A stretch of 64,000 nt of DNA from Stenoxybacter acetivorans DSM 19021 (GCF_000745895.1 NZ_JQKE01000004.1:23154-87153); one strand, 5' to 3'. Positions 37,677 to 49,262 are shown, counted from the stretch's first letter. The notes: generated from the letters alone by a model not told the origin. Numbers and translations: made by a program.

Positions 37677-38879
37677 ATGTTAGACGCTTTTATTTATGAG
37701 GGTTTGCGCACCCCGTTTGGTCGTCATGCAGGCGCGTTGGCAAGTGTACGTGCCGACGATTTGGTGGCGGGCGTGATGCGTCAATTGTTGGATAACAGCC
37801 CGTTTCAGGCAGCCGATATTGAAGACGTGATTTTGGGTTCGACCAATCAAGCGGGTGAAGACGCACGCAATGTGGCACGCAATGCGTTATTGGTGGCAGG
37901 GCTGCCCCATACCACGCCCGGACAAACCGTTAATCGGCTTTGTGCCAGCGGTTTGGCGGCAGTGATTGATGCGGCACGTGCCATTACTTGCCAAGAGGGT
38001 GAATTGTATTTGGCAGGCGGTGTTGAAAGCATGTCGCGCGCACCGTTTGTCATTGCCAAAGCCGAATCTGCCTACAGCCGTGATATGGTGGTATTTGATT
38101 CCACCATCGGCGCACGTTTTCCCAATCCGCGTTTGGTTGCACAATACGGCAACGATACCATGCCGCAAACAGGCGATAATGTGGCAAAAGAATACGGTAT
38201 CAGCCGCGAAGAAGCCGATATTTTTGCCGCTGCCTCGCAAGCCAAGTATGAAACGGCGCGTCAAAATGGTTTTTTTGACGGCGAAATTTGTGCCGTGTCT
38301 GTGTCCACAGGGAGAAAAACACCGCCCAAACTGATCAGTGAAGACGAACATCCTCGCCCCGCTTCTGATTTTGCAGCGTTATCCAAATTAAAACCGCTGT
38401 TTGAAGGTGGTGTGGTTACGGCGGGCAATGCTTCGGGCGTAAATGACGGCGCGGGTGTATTGTTTATCGGCAACCGCCAAATTGGTGAACGGCGCGGCAT
38501 TCAACCCATGGCACGTATCTTATCCGCCGCCGCTGCCGGTGTTGAACCGCGTATTATGGGCGTGGGACCTGTGGAAGCCATACGCAAGGCCTTGGTTCGA
38601 GCGAATTTAACCCTGAACGACATGGATATTATCGAAATAAACGAAGCCTTTGCGACACAAGTTCTTTCTTGTTTAAAAGGCTTGGGCTTGCCTTTGGACG
38701 ATGCTCGTGTCAATCCCAACGGCGGTGCAATTGCCGTTGGTCATCCTTTGGGCGCGTCCGGTGCGCGATTGGCATTGACTGCTACACGGCAATTGCAGCG
38801 TACCCAACAACGTTATGCTGTGATTAGTTTGTGTATCGGGGTGGGGCAAGGTTTGGCGATGGTCATTGAACGGGTTTAA
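37677..38879 (+). CDS. pcaF: Acetyl-CoA acyltransferase, 3-oxoadipyl-CoA thiolase type
   Basis: A 400-residue thiolase that cleaves a 3-oxoacyl-CoA with CoA. The nucleophile is Cys89 (VNRLCASGLAAV), with the GGVESMSRAP segment, the GHPLGASGARLAL His loop, and SLCIGVGQG with the second active Cys. The start MLDAFIYEGLRTPFGRHAGALA and the TIGARFPNP segment are typical of 3-oxoadipyl-CoA thiolases (PcaF, PaaJ, DcaF), which give succinyl-CoA and acetyl-CoA. That assignment fits the C6 dicarboxylate pathway built by its neighbours. Confidence 0.9.
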   Translation: MLDAFIYEGLRTPFGRHAGALASVRADDLVAGVMRQLLDNSPFQAADIEDVILGSTNQAGEDARNVARNALLVAGLPHTTPGQTVNRLCASGLAAVIDAARAITCQEGELYLAGGVESMSRAPFVIAKAESAYSRDMVVFDSTIGARFPNPRLVAQYGNDTMPQTGDNVAKEYGISREEADIFAAASQAKYETARQNGFFDGEICAVSVSTGRKTPPKLISEDEHPRPASDFAALSKLKPLFEGGVVTAGNASGVNDGAGVLFIGNRQIGERRGIQPMARILSAAAAGVEPRIMGVGPVEAIRKALVRANLTLNDMDIIEINEAFATQVLSCLKGLGLPLDDARVNPNGGAIAVGHPLGASGARLALTATRQLQRTQQRYAVISLCIGVGQGLAMVIERV

Positions 38880-39008
38880 GTGAATGCAATTGTTGGCGCG
38901 GCAGACAAAAAAACGGTTTTTTTATCTTTATGTTTGCTGCGCCGCTATTCGTTGATTCAAGATTTATCGGTTGCGCAGATAAAGATGTTAAAAAATTTGG
39001 ATTAGGTA

Positions 39009-39037
39009 TTGACGAGTTAAATGCCTGTCCATATAAT
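39009..39037 (+). promoter_or_regulatory. Promoter of the tRNA-Asn/tRNA-Lys unit
   Basis: TTGACG at 39009-39014 and TATAAT at 39032-39037 with 17-base spacing, 12 bases before the first tRNA. Confidence 0.85.
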
Positions 39038-39048
39038 GCCGACTTCTT

Positions 39049-39124
39049 TCCCCGATAGCTCAGTCGGTAGAGCGACGGACTGTTAATCCGCAGGTCCCTG
39101 GTTCGAGCCCAGGTCGGGGAGCCA
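39049..39124 (+). tRNA. tRNA-Asn (anticodon GTT)
   Basis: A 76-base cloverleaf starting TCCCCGATAGCTCAG with the anticodon loop CTGTTAA (GTT at 39082-39084), T-loop GGTTCGAGCC, acceptor TCGGGGAG and an encoded CCA. It is 5 bases before tRNA-Lys; the two share one promoter and terminator. Confidence 0.97.
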
Positions 39125-39129
39125 AAATT

Positions 39130-39205
39130 GGGTCGTTAGCTCAGCCGGTAGAGCAGCGGACTTTTAATCCGTTGGTCGAGCGTTCGAATCGCTCACGACC
39201 CACCA
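39130..39205 (+). tRNA. tRNA-Lys (anticodon TTT)
   Basis: A 76-base cloverleaf starting GGGTCGTTAGCTCAG, anticodon loop CTTTTAA (TTT at 39163-39165), T-loop CGTTCGAATC, closing acceptor ACGACCC and encoded CCA. Confidence 0.97.
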
Positions 39206-39212
39206 AATACTA

Positions 39213-39248
39213 AATTAAGCTAATCTGTCGATTAGCTTAATTTTTTTT
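39213..39248 (+). terminator. Terminator of the tRNA unit
   Basis: Perfect 12-bp stem AATTAAGCTAAT / ATTAGCTTAATT with a 6-base loop and a run of eight T. Confidence 0.92.
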
Positions 39249-39290
39249 GTATGTTAACCATGTTTATAATTCTTTTTTTGCTCAATTTAT

Positions 39291-39401
39291 AGCTAAACGA
39301 CTATTTTCTGCACATGGATACAATTTTCATTCTGCTTCCTGCCGTATAGGATTTGATTGTTTTGGATTGCTGTGTAATGAAAAAGAATGCAGTTTGGCTG
39401 T
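39291..39401 (+). repeat. Dispersed ~110-bp repeat, copy B
   Basis: AGCTAAACGACT at the left end, CACATGGATACAATTTTCAT, TTTGATTGTTTTGGATTGC and GCAGTTTGGCTGT at the right end match the other copies. It lies just behind the tRNA terminator and before the IS200 remnant. Confidence 0.75.
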
Positions 39402-39514
39402 CAATTCTGATAAGACGAAATTTTATTTGCGTTAAGTCATATGGTTAAGTGATTTGCGAAGTAAAAATCCATTATTCCATTATAGGTATAGGCTTTAATC
39501 TCTTCGGGTCATAT

Positions 39515-40021
39515 TCCCCGCCGCTCTGCGGCGTATAATTCGAAAATGAGTATATACCGATATAAGAATTATAATGTAATAGTTTTTCTTTACCACTTTG
39601 TATTTCCGGAAAAGTATACAGGATAGTGTTAAACGATAATGTTGATTTGGTATTAAGATAAGTATGTTTGGGAATAAAATTAAGGTACAAGGTCAAATTT
39701 TTGGAGATTGGAGCAGATAAAGATCATGTTCATTTTTTGCTTCAGTCTGTGCCAACGCATAGTATTATGAAATTGGTTACATTGATAAAGAGTTTAACGG
39801 CAAAGAAAATATTTAAACGTTGTTCAGATGTTAAAAAAAGGTTATGGGGCGGAGAATTTTGGAACAATGGTTATTTTGCAAGTGTAGTAAGTTAAGCATG
39901 GTGATGAATATATGATAAATCGCTGTGTACAAAAGCAGGGATTAGGGGATATAAAAACTTTATAATAATAATATACAACTGAAATTATTTTAGCAGATAC
40001 CTCGCTGCTCTGCGGTGAGGT
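39515..40021 (+). mobile_element. IS200/IS605-family element, decayed
   Basis: The transposase relic is bracketed by two hairpins as expected for this family: CGCCGC-TCT-GCGGCG at 39519-39533 on the left and an imperfect ACCTCGCTGC / GCGGTGAGGT at 39999-40021 on the right. Exact ends are uncertain. Such elements have no terminal inverted repeats and insert by single-strand transfer. Confidence 0.75.
39546..39965 (+). pseudogene. tnpA: TnpA (Y1 transposase) pseudogene of an IS200/IS605 element
   Basis: The N-terminal piece reads MSIYRYKNYNVIVFLYHFVF then PEKY, the usual TnpA start with the HFV strand, and stops at about 39624. A different frame continues as VLNDNVDLVLR, a stop, VCLGIKLRYKVKFLEIGADK, and then DHVHFLLQSVP, which holds the HUH metal-binding pair, through LIKSLTAKKIFKR and LWGGEFWNNGYFAS. 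A further frame gives KHGDEYMINRCVQKQGLGDI with the region around the end of the family. So at least two frameshifts and one nonsense codon disable it. Confidence 0.82.
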
Positions 40022-40133
40022 TATTCATTTATGGATAAATTGTTTGATATATTTTTGAATTTACAGTAAATTTATAAAAAAATCGGCGGCAAAAAATAAA
40101 CATGATTTGCAGATAAATGTAAAAATGCACTAA

Positions 40134-40835
<702 letters not shown>

Positions 40836-40843
40836 ATCGAAAC

Positions 40844-40877
40844 CGCCGTTTATCAGAGAAAATAAGCGGCGATTTTT
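40844..40877 (+). terminator. Terminator after adk
   Basis: CGCCGTTTAT (40844-40853) pairs with ATAAGCGGCG (40862-40871) with one G-T-type mismatch, followed by a T run. Confidence 0.8.
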
Positions 40878-40899
40878 CAATTGGTTATTTAGACTTACT

Positions 40900-41400
40900 C
40901 TATGCACTGACGCTGATCAAATGCCATAAAAACATTGCTACTACGGTCAATAATATTGCCAGCGCACAACCGATTTTTGTTGCTACACCCACGATAAAGC
41001 CGATAAAAGTGGCTATGCCCACTTTGCCTGCCGTTAATAAATCACGGCGTGCCAAAAATTCACCGATAGCCGCACCAATCAATGGTCCGATAATCATGCC
41101 GGGCAAGGCAAAAAAGATGCCGATAACACCACCTGCCAACGCGCCCCACAGAGCTTGTTTGCTCGCACCGGAAAATTTCGCACCCAATAAGCCTGCCACA
41201 TAATCTAAAGCCGAACCAATGATTACCAACACCGCAAGCACAATCAACGTGGTTGTGCCGATGATTTGATATTGGGTTGCGTAAGCCAAAAGCCATGTGC
41301 CGCCAAACATTAAAGGCAAACCGGGTACCGCAGGCATGATTGTTCCCAATAGGCCGACGCACAAGAAAATCAATGCCAAAGTAATTAAAATCGCTGTCAT
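40900..41400 (-). CDS. DUF456 membrane protein
   Basis: A 166-residue inner-membrane protein with about five helices, rich in Gly. Segments such as MPAVPGLPLMFGGTWLLAYA, GSALDYVAGLLGAKFSGASK and FFALPGMIIGPLIGAAIGEF are the DUF456 signature. Function is unknown for the family. The ATG at 41400 follows AAAGGATAAAA and was preferred to a TTG at 41418. Convergent with adk. Confidence 0.8.
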   Translation of the reverse strand: MTAILITLALIFLCVGLLGTIMPAVPGLPLMFGGTWLLAYATQYQIIGTTTLIVLAVLVIIGSALDYVAGLLGAKFSGASKQALWGALAGGVIGIFFALPGMIIGPLIGAAIGEFLARRDLLTAGKVGIATFIGFIVGVATKIGCALAILLTVVAMFLWHLISVSA

Positions 41401-42042
41401 TTTTATCCTTTTATTCAATTTGATACAACAGACAAATATAGCCTAAAGTGGAAAAATCAATCCATCGTTTGAACAAGCAGGCACTTTTATTCCTTCAAAA
41501 CACCACAATTCACTTAACGCACGTAAAGTAAAATTATTGCATCGGTTTGAATGTTTGTGCCGACAGAATAAAACAAGCAAACCGTGTATTTTGGTTGTCA
41601 AATATCATTACTAATTAAATGCTTTCAGGCAGCCTGAGTAAAAATACTCAAGCCATAAATGATAAATCAATGCTGTTCAATAGAACGGCAGCAGCTGGTC
41701 AATATTGCACTGTTTTCGGAAAAATAAGCCATTAAACTGCAAATTAATGCAATTTGAAGCAATAAATATTTGGCTTTTCAGGCTACCTGAAATCAGAGAA
41801 ACAGCGTTGGTAAGCTCAGTTCACAATATCGAGTGCTTTCTTGAAATAAAGATGCCCCAAGGTGTAATATGCTGCCAGCTTAATACAACTGACGAATTGT
41901 ACTATTAATATTAACGGGCAAAGATGCTGTATTAACAGGCGTGTCGGTGGCTTTGTTATTGGCATTGCTGATATTGCTTTCACTCTGTTGTCAAAATTAT
42001 TTCCTATTGTATTTTTATCAAGAAAAAAGAAAATCAATCATC
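41401..42042 (+). other. 642-base gap before the efflux operon
   Basis: Contains one uptake sequence (TTCAGGCAGCCT, 41625-41636) and a variant AGGCTACCTGAA at 41780-41791, the dialect form known from Eikenella. No convincing gene was found; a 67-codon open frame at 41705 has no support. The promoter of the efflux genes should lie here but no clear pair is visible. Confidence 0.5.
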
Positions 42043-43215
42043 ATGAGTTCCTCTGAAACCCGAGCTGTGTCAACAGCACCGCAACGACAATCCATTGATT
42101 CCATTCGGCGTAAACGCAATCTGATTATTTTGAGCATTACCTTGTTGCTGTTGGCGGTTGGTTTCACGCTGATGTATTTTTTAGTGTGGCAGCACAACGA
42201 AGAAACCGATGATGCTTATGTGAACGGGTATTTGGTTCAGATTACCCCGCAAATCAGCGGCACGGTGCAGGCAGTTGCCGTGGAAGACACCCAAAGCGTA
42301 AAAGCAGGGCAAATGTTGGTGAAGCTAGACGATACCGACATGAAGCTTGCCTATGAACGGGCGCAAAATGAGTTAATCAACACGATACGTCAAAATCAGC
42401 AGCAACATGCCTCACGTGATCAAACGCAAGCACAGGTTACTTCGCAGCAAGCGCAATTGGCGCGTTTACAAGCCGATTTACGGCGGCGTGAGCAATTAGC
42501 GGGTGCGATTTCAGCAGAAGAATTGAGTCATGCCCGCGCGGCGGTGGCAGAGGCGAAAGCAGCATTGCTTGCTGCGCAATCGCAGCAACGCTCCGCTGAA
42601 GCGGTGCTGGGACGCAATGTACCGCTACGTGAACAGCCGGCAGTATTGACTGCCGTAAGCCATGTAAAAAATGCTTGGTTGAATTTACGGCGCACCCATA
42701 TTGCCGCGCCGATGGCAGGGCAAGTGGCAAAACGCAATGTCCAATTGGGGCAGGAAGTGGCAGTGGGTACGCCATTAATGGTGGTCGTCCCTTTGGAAAA
42801 AGTTTGGGTAGATGCTAATTTTAAAGAAGGACAGTTGGTGGACATGCGTGTGGGGCAGCCTGCACTGATTACCGCAGATATTTACGGCAGCAAAGTGAAA
42901 TACCAAGGCACAGTCGTTGGTTTTTCTGCCGGTACGGGTTCTGCATTTTCCTTGCTGCCCGCACAAAACGCTACCGGCAACTGGATTAAAGTGGTGCAGC
43001 GTGTACCGGTGCGTATCGAATTAAACGCTAAAGATTTGGCGGCGCATCCTTTGCGTGTGGGTTTGTCAATGAATGTGGCTGTGGATACGCGTGATAAAAA
43101 TGGTCAAACAATGCAGCCAGCCGCCGTATTGCCTGAGGGCGAGGCGTTGCCTGATGTGGATTGGTCGCCGGTGGAGCAGGTTATCGACAATATTTTTACA
43201 GAATATACGCATTGA
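42043..43215 (+). CDS. farA: Membrane-fusion subunit of an EmrA/FarA-type efflux pump
   Basis: A 390-residue periplasmic adaptor anchored by one N-terminal helix (about residues 26-48). It has EETDDAYVNGYLVQITPQIS, the lipoyl-like VEDTQSVKAGQMLVKLDDTD, a long coiled coil (residues about 110-200, rich in Gln and Ala), and the second half-motif THIAAPMAGQVAKRNVQLGQ. It pairs with the MFS gene 17 bases downstream. In Neisseria the homologous FarAB exports fatty acids; the substrate here is inferred. The start at 42043 removes an extra hydrophobic leader of 34 codons open upstream. Confidence 0.88.
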   Translation: MSSSETRAVSTAPQRQSIDSIRRKRNLIILSITLLLLAVGFTLMYFLVWQHNEETDDAYVNGYLVQITPQISGTVQAVAVEDTQSVKAGQMLVKLDDTDMKLAYERAQNELINTIRQNQQQHASRDQTQAQVTSQQAQLARLQADLRRREQLAGAISAEELSHARAAVAEAKAALLAAQSQQRSAEAVLGRNVPLREQPAVLTAVSHVKNAWLNLRRTHIAAPMAGQVAKRNVQLGQEVAVGTPLMVVVPLEKVWVDANFKEGQLVDMRVGQPALITADIYGSKVKYQGTVVGFSAGTGSAFSLLPAQNATGNWIKVVQRVPVRIELNAKDLAAHPLRVGLSMNVAVDTRDKNGQTMQPAAVLPEGEALPDVDWSPVEQVIDNIFTEYTH

Positions 43216-43221
43216 ATATCA

Positions 43222-43233
43222 AGGCTGCCTGAA
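43222..43233 (+). repeat. DNA uptake sequence overlapping the farB start region
   Basis: AGGCTGCCTGAA runs into the A of the farB ATG. The A-AGG at 43221-43224 is the only Shine-Dalgarno-like sequence, so the uptake sequence doubles as the ribosome-binding site. Confidence 0.8.
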
Positions 43234-44768
43234 TGAAACATTCTCCTTTAAGCGGTGTGCCTTTGATATTGGTAACGTTGGCATTGTCGCTGGCGGTATT
43301 TATGCAGGTGCTGGATACCACCATTGCCAATGTGGCACTGCCCACCATTGCCGGTAATTTGGGTGCGGCAACCAGTCAGGGTACGTGGGTGATTACCTCG
43401 TTTGCGGTGGCGAATGCGATTTCCGTGCCGCTCACCGGTTGGCTGGCGCGGCGGTTCGGCGAGGTGCGGGTATTTGTGGGTGCCACGCTTTTGTTTGTGC
43501 TGACATCGCTTTTGTGCGGCATCGCGCCGAGTTTGGGCTTTTTGGTGGTGTTCCGCATATTGCAAGGCGCGGTGGCAGGACCAATGATTCCTTTGTCGCA
43601 AAGCCTGTTGATGGCGGCGTATCCGCCGGAAAAGCGTTCTATGGCGTTGGCGTTGTGGTCAATGACGATTGTGGTTGCGCCGATTGTCGGTCCGATTTTG
43701 GGCGGCATCATCAGCGATAATTGGCATTGGGGCTGGATTTTCTTCATCAATATCCCCGTGGGTTTAACCGCGGCATGGGTGAGCTGGCGGCAATTAAAAC
43801 ACCGTGAAACCGAGCGCGTGATTCAGCCGATTGACGGCATTGGCTTGGCGTTAATGGTGTTGGGCGTGGGCGCTTTGCAGATGATGCTGGATTTGGGTGA
43901 AGATGCAGACTGGTTCTCATCTACCGAAATTGTGGTGCTGGCCGTGGTGTCGGCGGTGTGTTTGAGCTATTTTGTGATTTGGGAATGGGGCGAAAAACAC
44001 CCGATTGTGGATTTACAGTTATTTCGCGACCGTAATTTCAGCGTTGGCGTGATTACCACGAGTGCCGCATTTATGGTGTATATGGGTGCGGTGGTGCTGT
44101 TGCCTTTGGTGTTGCAAACTCAATTGGGCTACACTGCCACATGGGCAGGTTTGGCAACCGCACCCATTGGTATTTTCCCGATTTTGCTCTCGCCCATTAT
44201 TGGTAAATTCGGCAATCGCTTGGATATGCGCGTATTGGTAACTTTTAGTTTTACTATTTACGCATCGTGTTTCTTTTGGCGATCCGAATTCACGGCGCAA
44301 ACCGATTTTATGTCGGTGTTCTGGCCGCAATTTTGCCAAGGCTTGGGTGTGGCAATGTTTTTTATGCCATTGACCACCATTACGCTTTCGCACATGGCAG
44401 GTCATCAAATTGCTTCTGCCGCCGGTATTTCCAATTTTGTCCGCATTCTGGCAGGCGGCATCGGCACATCAATTATCACCAATATGTGGGATAACAGGGA
44501 AGCCTTGCATCATTCGCGTTTGGTTGAAGCGGTAACGCCATACAATGACACCGCACAGCAAACATTGAAGGGCTTGAATAACATAGGTTTGAACGGCGCA
44601 CAGCAAGCGGGTTATTTAGACAAAATCATTGCGCAGCAAAGCCACATCATGGGTTCAAACGATGTGTTTTGGCTGTGCGGTATTGTGTTTTTGATATTGA
44701 TTGTGCTGGTGTGGTTTGCCAAACCGCCGTTTGGCACTAAAAGCAGCAAAGGCGGCGGGGCGCATTGA
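43233..44768 (+). CDS. farB: DHA2-family MFS efflux pump, EmrB/FarB type
   Basis: A 511-residue drug:H+ antiporter with 14 predicted helices. It has motif LDTTIANVALPTIAGNLGAA after helix 1, GWLARRFGEVRVFV in loop 2-3, GPILGGIISDNWHWGWIFFI (motif C and following), and IEWG-like IWEWGEKHPIVDLQLFRDRN mid-protein. It should form a tripartite pump with the upstream adaptor and an outer-membrane channel encoded elsewhere. The first ATG lies directly behind an uptake sequence. Confidence 0.9.
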   Translation: MKHSPLSGVPLILVTLALSLAVFMQVLDTTIANVALPTIAGNLGAATSQGTWVITSFAVANAISVPLTGWLARRFGEVRVFVGATLLFVLTSLLCGIAPSLGFLVVFRILQGAVAGPMIPLSQSLLMAAYPPEKRSMALALWSMTIVVAPIVGPILGGIISDNWHWGWIFFINIPVGLTAAWVSWRQLKHRETERVIQPIDGIGLALMVLGVGALQMMLDLGEDADWFSSTEIVVLAVVSAVCLSYFVIWEWGEKHPIVDLQLFRDRNFSVGVITTSAAFMVYMGAVVLLPLVLQTQLGYTATWAGLATAPIGIFPILLSPIIGKFGNRLDMRVLVTFSFTIYASCFFWRSEFTAQTDFMSVFWPQFCQGLGVAMFFMPLTTITLSHMAGHQIASAAGISNFVRILAGGIGTSIITNMWDNREALHHSRLVEAVTPYNDTAQQTLKGLNNIGLNGAQQAGYLDKIIAQQSHIMGSNDVFWLCGIVFLILIVLVWFAKPPFGTKSSKGGGAH

Positions 44769-44866
44769 ATTTTGGTAAACACCCGCGTATTGAATATTTT
44801 GTATTTATTAAAGTTGTTTTGTGAAAAATGACAGCTGTTTTGGTATGAGAAATAGCAGACTTTATC

Positions 44867-44895
44867 TCGAAAAATCCGCTGTTTCCTGCTATAAT
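44867..44895 (+). promoter_or_regulatory. Likely gyrB promoter
   Basis: TCGAAA at 44867-44872 and TATAAT at 44890-44895, spacing 17, 136 bases before gyrB. An uptake sequence (44986-45000) lies between promoter and start codon. Confidence 0.6.
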
Positions 44896-45021
44896 TAACT
44901 GTTTCTGAATATCGGTTTCAGACCAAGCCATACGGCATTCAACTCGTGTTCAATCCCATAAAACAAAGGGCTTTGAATACAGGCTTTCAGGCAGCCTGAA
45001 AACCGTTCTCCCATTGCATAA

Positions 45022-47424
<2,403 letters not shown>

Positions 47425-47732
47425 ACCAAGACCGAATGGTTCATTGAAACGGTAAAATTGCTTATGGTCATGAGATGAAGCTGTTTTGGATTGTGAGTAC
47501 TTGGGTGATTACGATGCACCGCTTTCATTTTCAGATGATTGAACGGCAAATAATGGATTTCTGCATCGGCGTATTTCTTTGTTGCGGATATAACATGAGG
47601 TACTTGAACCGAAAAAACAGCGATTGCCGATGTTTGCAAATGATGAGGCAATCCAACGTTGTGATTTAATTTTCAATTCAATTGATTTAAAAGCGGATTA
47701 TCGTATTTTGCTGCATTGATGTAATTATGTGG
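47425..47732. other. Gap behind gyrB without recognised gene
   Basis: 308 bases. Open frames of 64 to 76 codons exist on both strands but show no family features, and their codon use does not look like neighbouring genes. Confidence 0.4.
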
Positions 47733-47769
47733 AACAGGCTGCCTGAAAACTTCAGTCAGCCTGTTTTTT
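47733..47769 (+). terminator. Uptake-sequence terminator downstream of gyrB
   Basis: AACAGGCTGCCTGAA (47733-47747) and TTCAGTCAGCCTGTT (47751-47765) pair with one mismatch, then a T run. One arm is a perfect uptake sequence, the other carries one change. Confidence 0.75.
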
Positions 47770-47818
47770 GCCGTATTATGCACAGTGCGATGGTTGCAGC
47801 AGCTGCTTTTTATTTTAT

Positions 47819-47978
47819 GGCTAAACTGCTGTTTTTGCACATAAGATATGGCTTTTCATCGCATTGGCTCAAAATCAAAAACATCAGTCATTGTAAATAA
47901 AGCGAGGCAATTCGGTTTTTGCCGTACATGGTTTGATTGTTTCGGATTGCCGCGTGATGAAAAAAGCAGTTTGGCTGT
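47819..47978 (+). repeat. Dispersed repeat, copy C (long form, ~160 bp)
   Basis: Left end GGCTAAACTGCTG and right end AAGCAGTTTGGCTGT are inverted repeats of each other. About 50 extra bases lie in the middle compared with the other copies. It sits directly upstream of the TauE/SafE gene. Confidence 0.8.
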
Positions 47979-48014
47979 TATTGGCGGGGAAAACGAACGG
48001 CAAAGGAAATCCAA

Positions 48015-48773
48015 ATGGATTGGTTTTGGTGGCAATACGCAGTCATGGCGGTTTTGGGGGTTGCGGCGGGAGTGGTTAATATTTTGGCGGGCGGCGGTTC
48101 TAATCTGGTGCTACCGGTATTGATGTTATTTGGTATTCCTCCTGATGTTGCCAACGGCAGTAATCGCATTGGTATTTTATTGCAAGTTTTTACCGGTATT
48201 CACGGTTTTCGGCGGGTTGGGCGGCTGCCAACGCAGGATTTGCCCGCCATTTTGCTGCCGGTATTAGCAGGGGGTGTGTGCGGTGCATTGCTGGCATCGG
48301 TTTTGCCCAATTCGCTGTTAAAACCATTGTTGTTGGGTACGATGTTGATTATGGCGGCTGTGATGTTGTTTAAGCCGGCTATTCTGTTGCCTGATACGAT
48401 TGCCGCACCATTTACGGTTGCTCAAAAACCACAAGCCATTTTTTGGTTGTGGGTTGCGGGGGTGTACGGCGGTTTTGTGCAAGGCGGTGTGGGGTTTGTG
48501 CTGATGATGATTTTGGGTGGTTTATTGCGCTATGATTTACTCAGTACCAATGCCCTGAAATTGATCTGTACTTTGGTGTTTACTACGGTGGCATTGGCGG
48601 TGTTTATTTGGCAGGGAAAAGTATGGTGGTTTTTGGGATTGATTTTGGCGGCAGGTTACGTGGTTGGTGCTGTTATCGGTGTGCATTTTGCGGTAAAACT
48701 GTCCCCGAAAATCATGCGCTGGGTGGTGTTTGTGATGACGCTGGTTGCGGCATCGGCGGCATTGATTTTTTAA
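48015..48773 (+). CDS. TauE/SafE-family permease
   Basis: A 252-residue inner-membrane protein with about seven helices, of the family implicated in sulfite, sulfoacetate or related anion export. It opens with VAAGVVNILAGGGSNLVLPV, the repeat's conserved GxxxGxxxxGGG pattern, and the second repeat has GVYGGFVQGGVGFVLMMIL. AAAGGAAATCCAA precedes the ATG. It is flanked by two inverted copies (C and D) of the dispersed repeat, so gene plus repeats looks like a composite unit. Confidence 0.85.
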   Translation: MDWFWWQYAVMAVLGVAAGVVNILAGGGSNLVLPVLMLFGIPPDVANGSNRIGILLQVFTGIHGFRRVGRLPTQDLPAILLPVLAGGVCGALLASVLPNSLLKPLLLGTMLIMAAVMLFKPAILLPDTIAAPFTVAQKPQAIFWLWVAGVYGGFVQGGVGFVLMMILGGLLRYDLLSTNALKLICTLVFTTVALAVFIWQGKVWWFLGLILAAGYVVGAVIGVHFAVKLSPKIMRWVVFVMTLVAASAALIF

Positions 48774-48785
48774 GTGCAGGGAAAC

Positions 48786-48901
48786 ATAGCCAAACCACTT
48801 TCTTTTTTACCATGCAGCAATCCGAAACAATCAAGCCCTGTGGGGTAGAAACCGCAATGAAAAGCCGTATCCATATATGCAACAAACAGTGGTTTAGTTA
48901 T
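48786..48901 (-). repeat. Dispersed repeat, copy D (reverse orientation)
   Basis: On plus it begins ATAGCCAAACCACTTTC and ends AGTGGTTTAGTTAT. The ends are inverted repeats (ATAGCCAAACCACT against ATAACTAAACCACT). The CCACT in both arms, where copy C has CTGCT in both, is a paired change. Confidence 0.8.
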
Positions 48902-48904
48902 ATA

Positions 48905-48946
48905 AAAGGCTGCCTGAAACTGTTTTTGTTTTCAGGCAGCCTTTTT
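48905..48946. terminator. Bidirectional uptake-sequence terminator
   Basis: Perfect 15-bp stem AAAGGCTGCCTGAAA / TTTCAGGCAGCCTTT with a 10-base loop between the convergent TauE/SafE and acyl-CoA-binding genes. Confidence 0.88.
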
Positions 48947-48963
48947 ATTGAATAAACAAGAGA

Positions 48964-49227
48964 TTATTCTTCATTCAGCAATCGTTCTACTTCGGCAATG
49001 TATTGCTGCATTGCTTCGTCTTTACTCATGCCTTTAATTTTTCCCCATGCTTCATATTTTTTCTTTGCCACCAAATCAAACATACTTGGCTTTTCATCAC
49101 CGGCATCGCCTGAAGTGGCTTGTTTATAAAAAGCATACAACTTCAATAAAGTGGTATTGTCAGGGCGTTCCGCCAAGCTCACAACATCATTTTGTGCTTG
49201 GGCAAATTGTTGGGCTAAATCGCTCAT
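48964..49227 (-). CDS. Acyl-CoA-binding protein (ACBP)
   Basis: An 87-residue four-helix protein that binds long-chain acyl-CoA. The sequence from LKLYAFYKQATSGDAGDEKP to KKKYEAWGKIKGMSKDEAMQ is the ACBP signature, with the conserved Tyr, Lys and Trp that contact CoA. ACBPs are general in eukaryotes and patchy in bacteria. It is a single gene on minus, 70 bases downstream of dsbC. Together with the carnitine acyltransferase-like protein it points to acyl-CoA handling beyond the usual bacterial set. Confidence 0.92.
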   Translation of the reverse strand: MSDLAQQFAQAQNDVVSLAERPDNTTLLKLYAFYKQATSGDAGDEKPSMFDLVAKKKYEAWGKIKGMSKDEAMQQYIAEVERLLNEE

Positions 49228-49262
49228 GCTCTATCCTTTCGTTCCGATATTGCCGTTGTGTT

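Noticed and set aside
41705..41908. 67-codon frame before the efflux operon
   Set aside because: It contains an uptake-sequence variant, has no ribosome-binding site and resembles no family.
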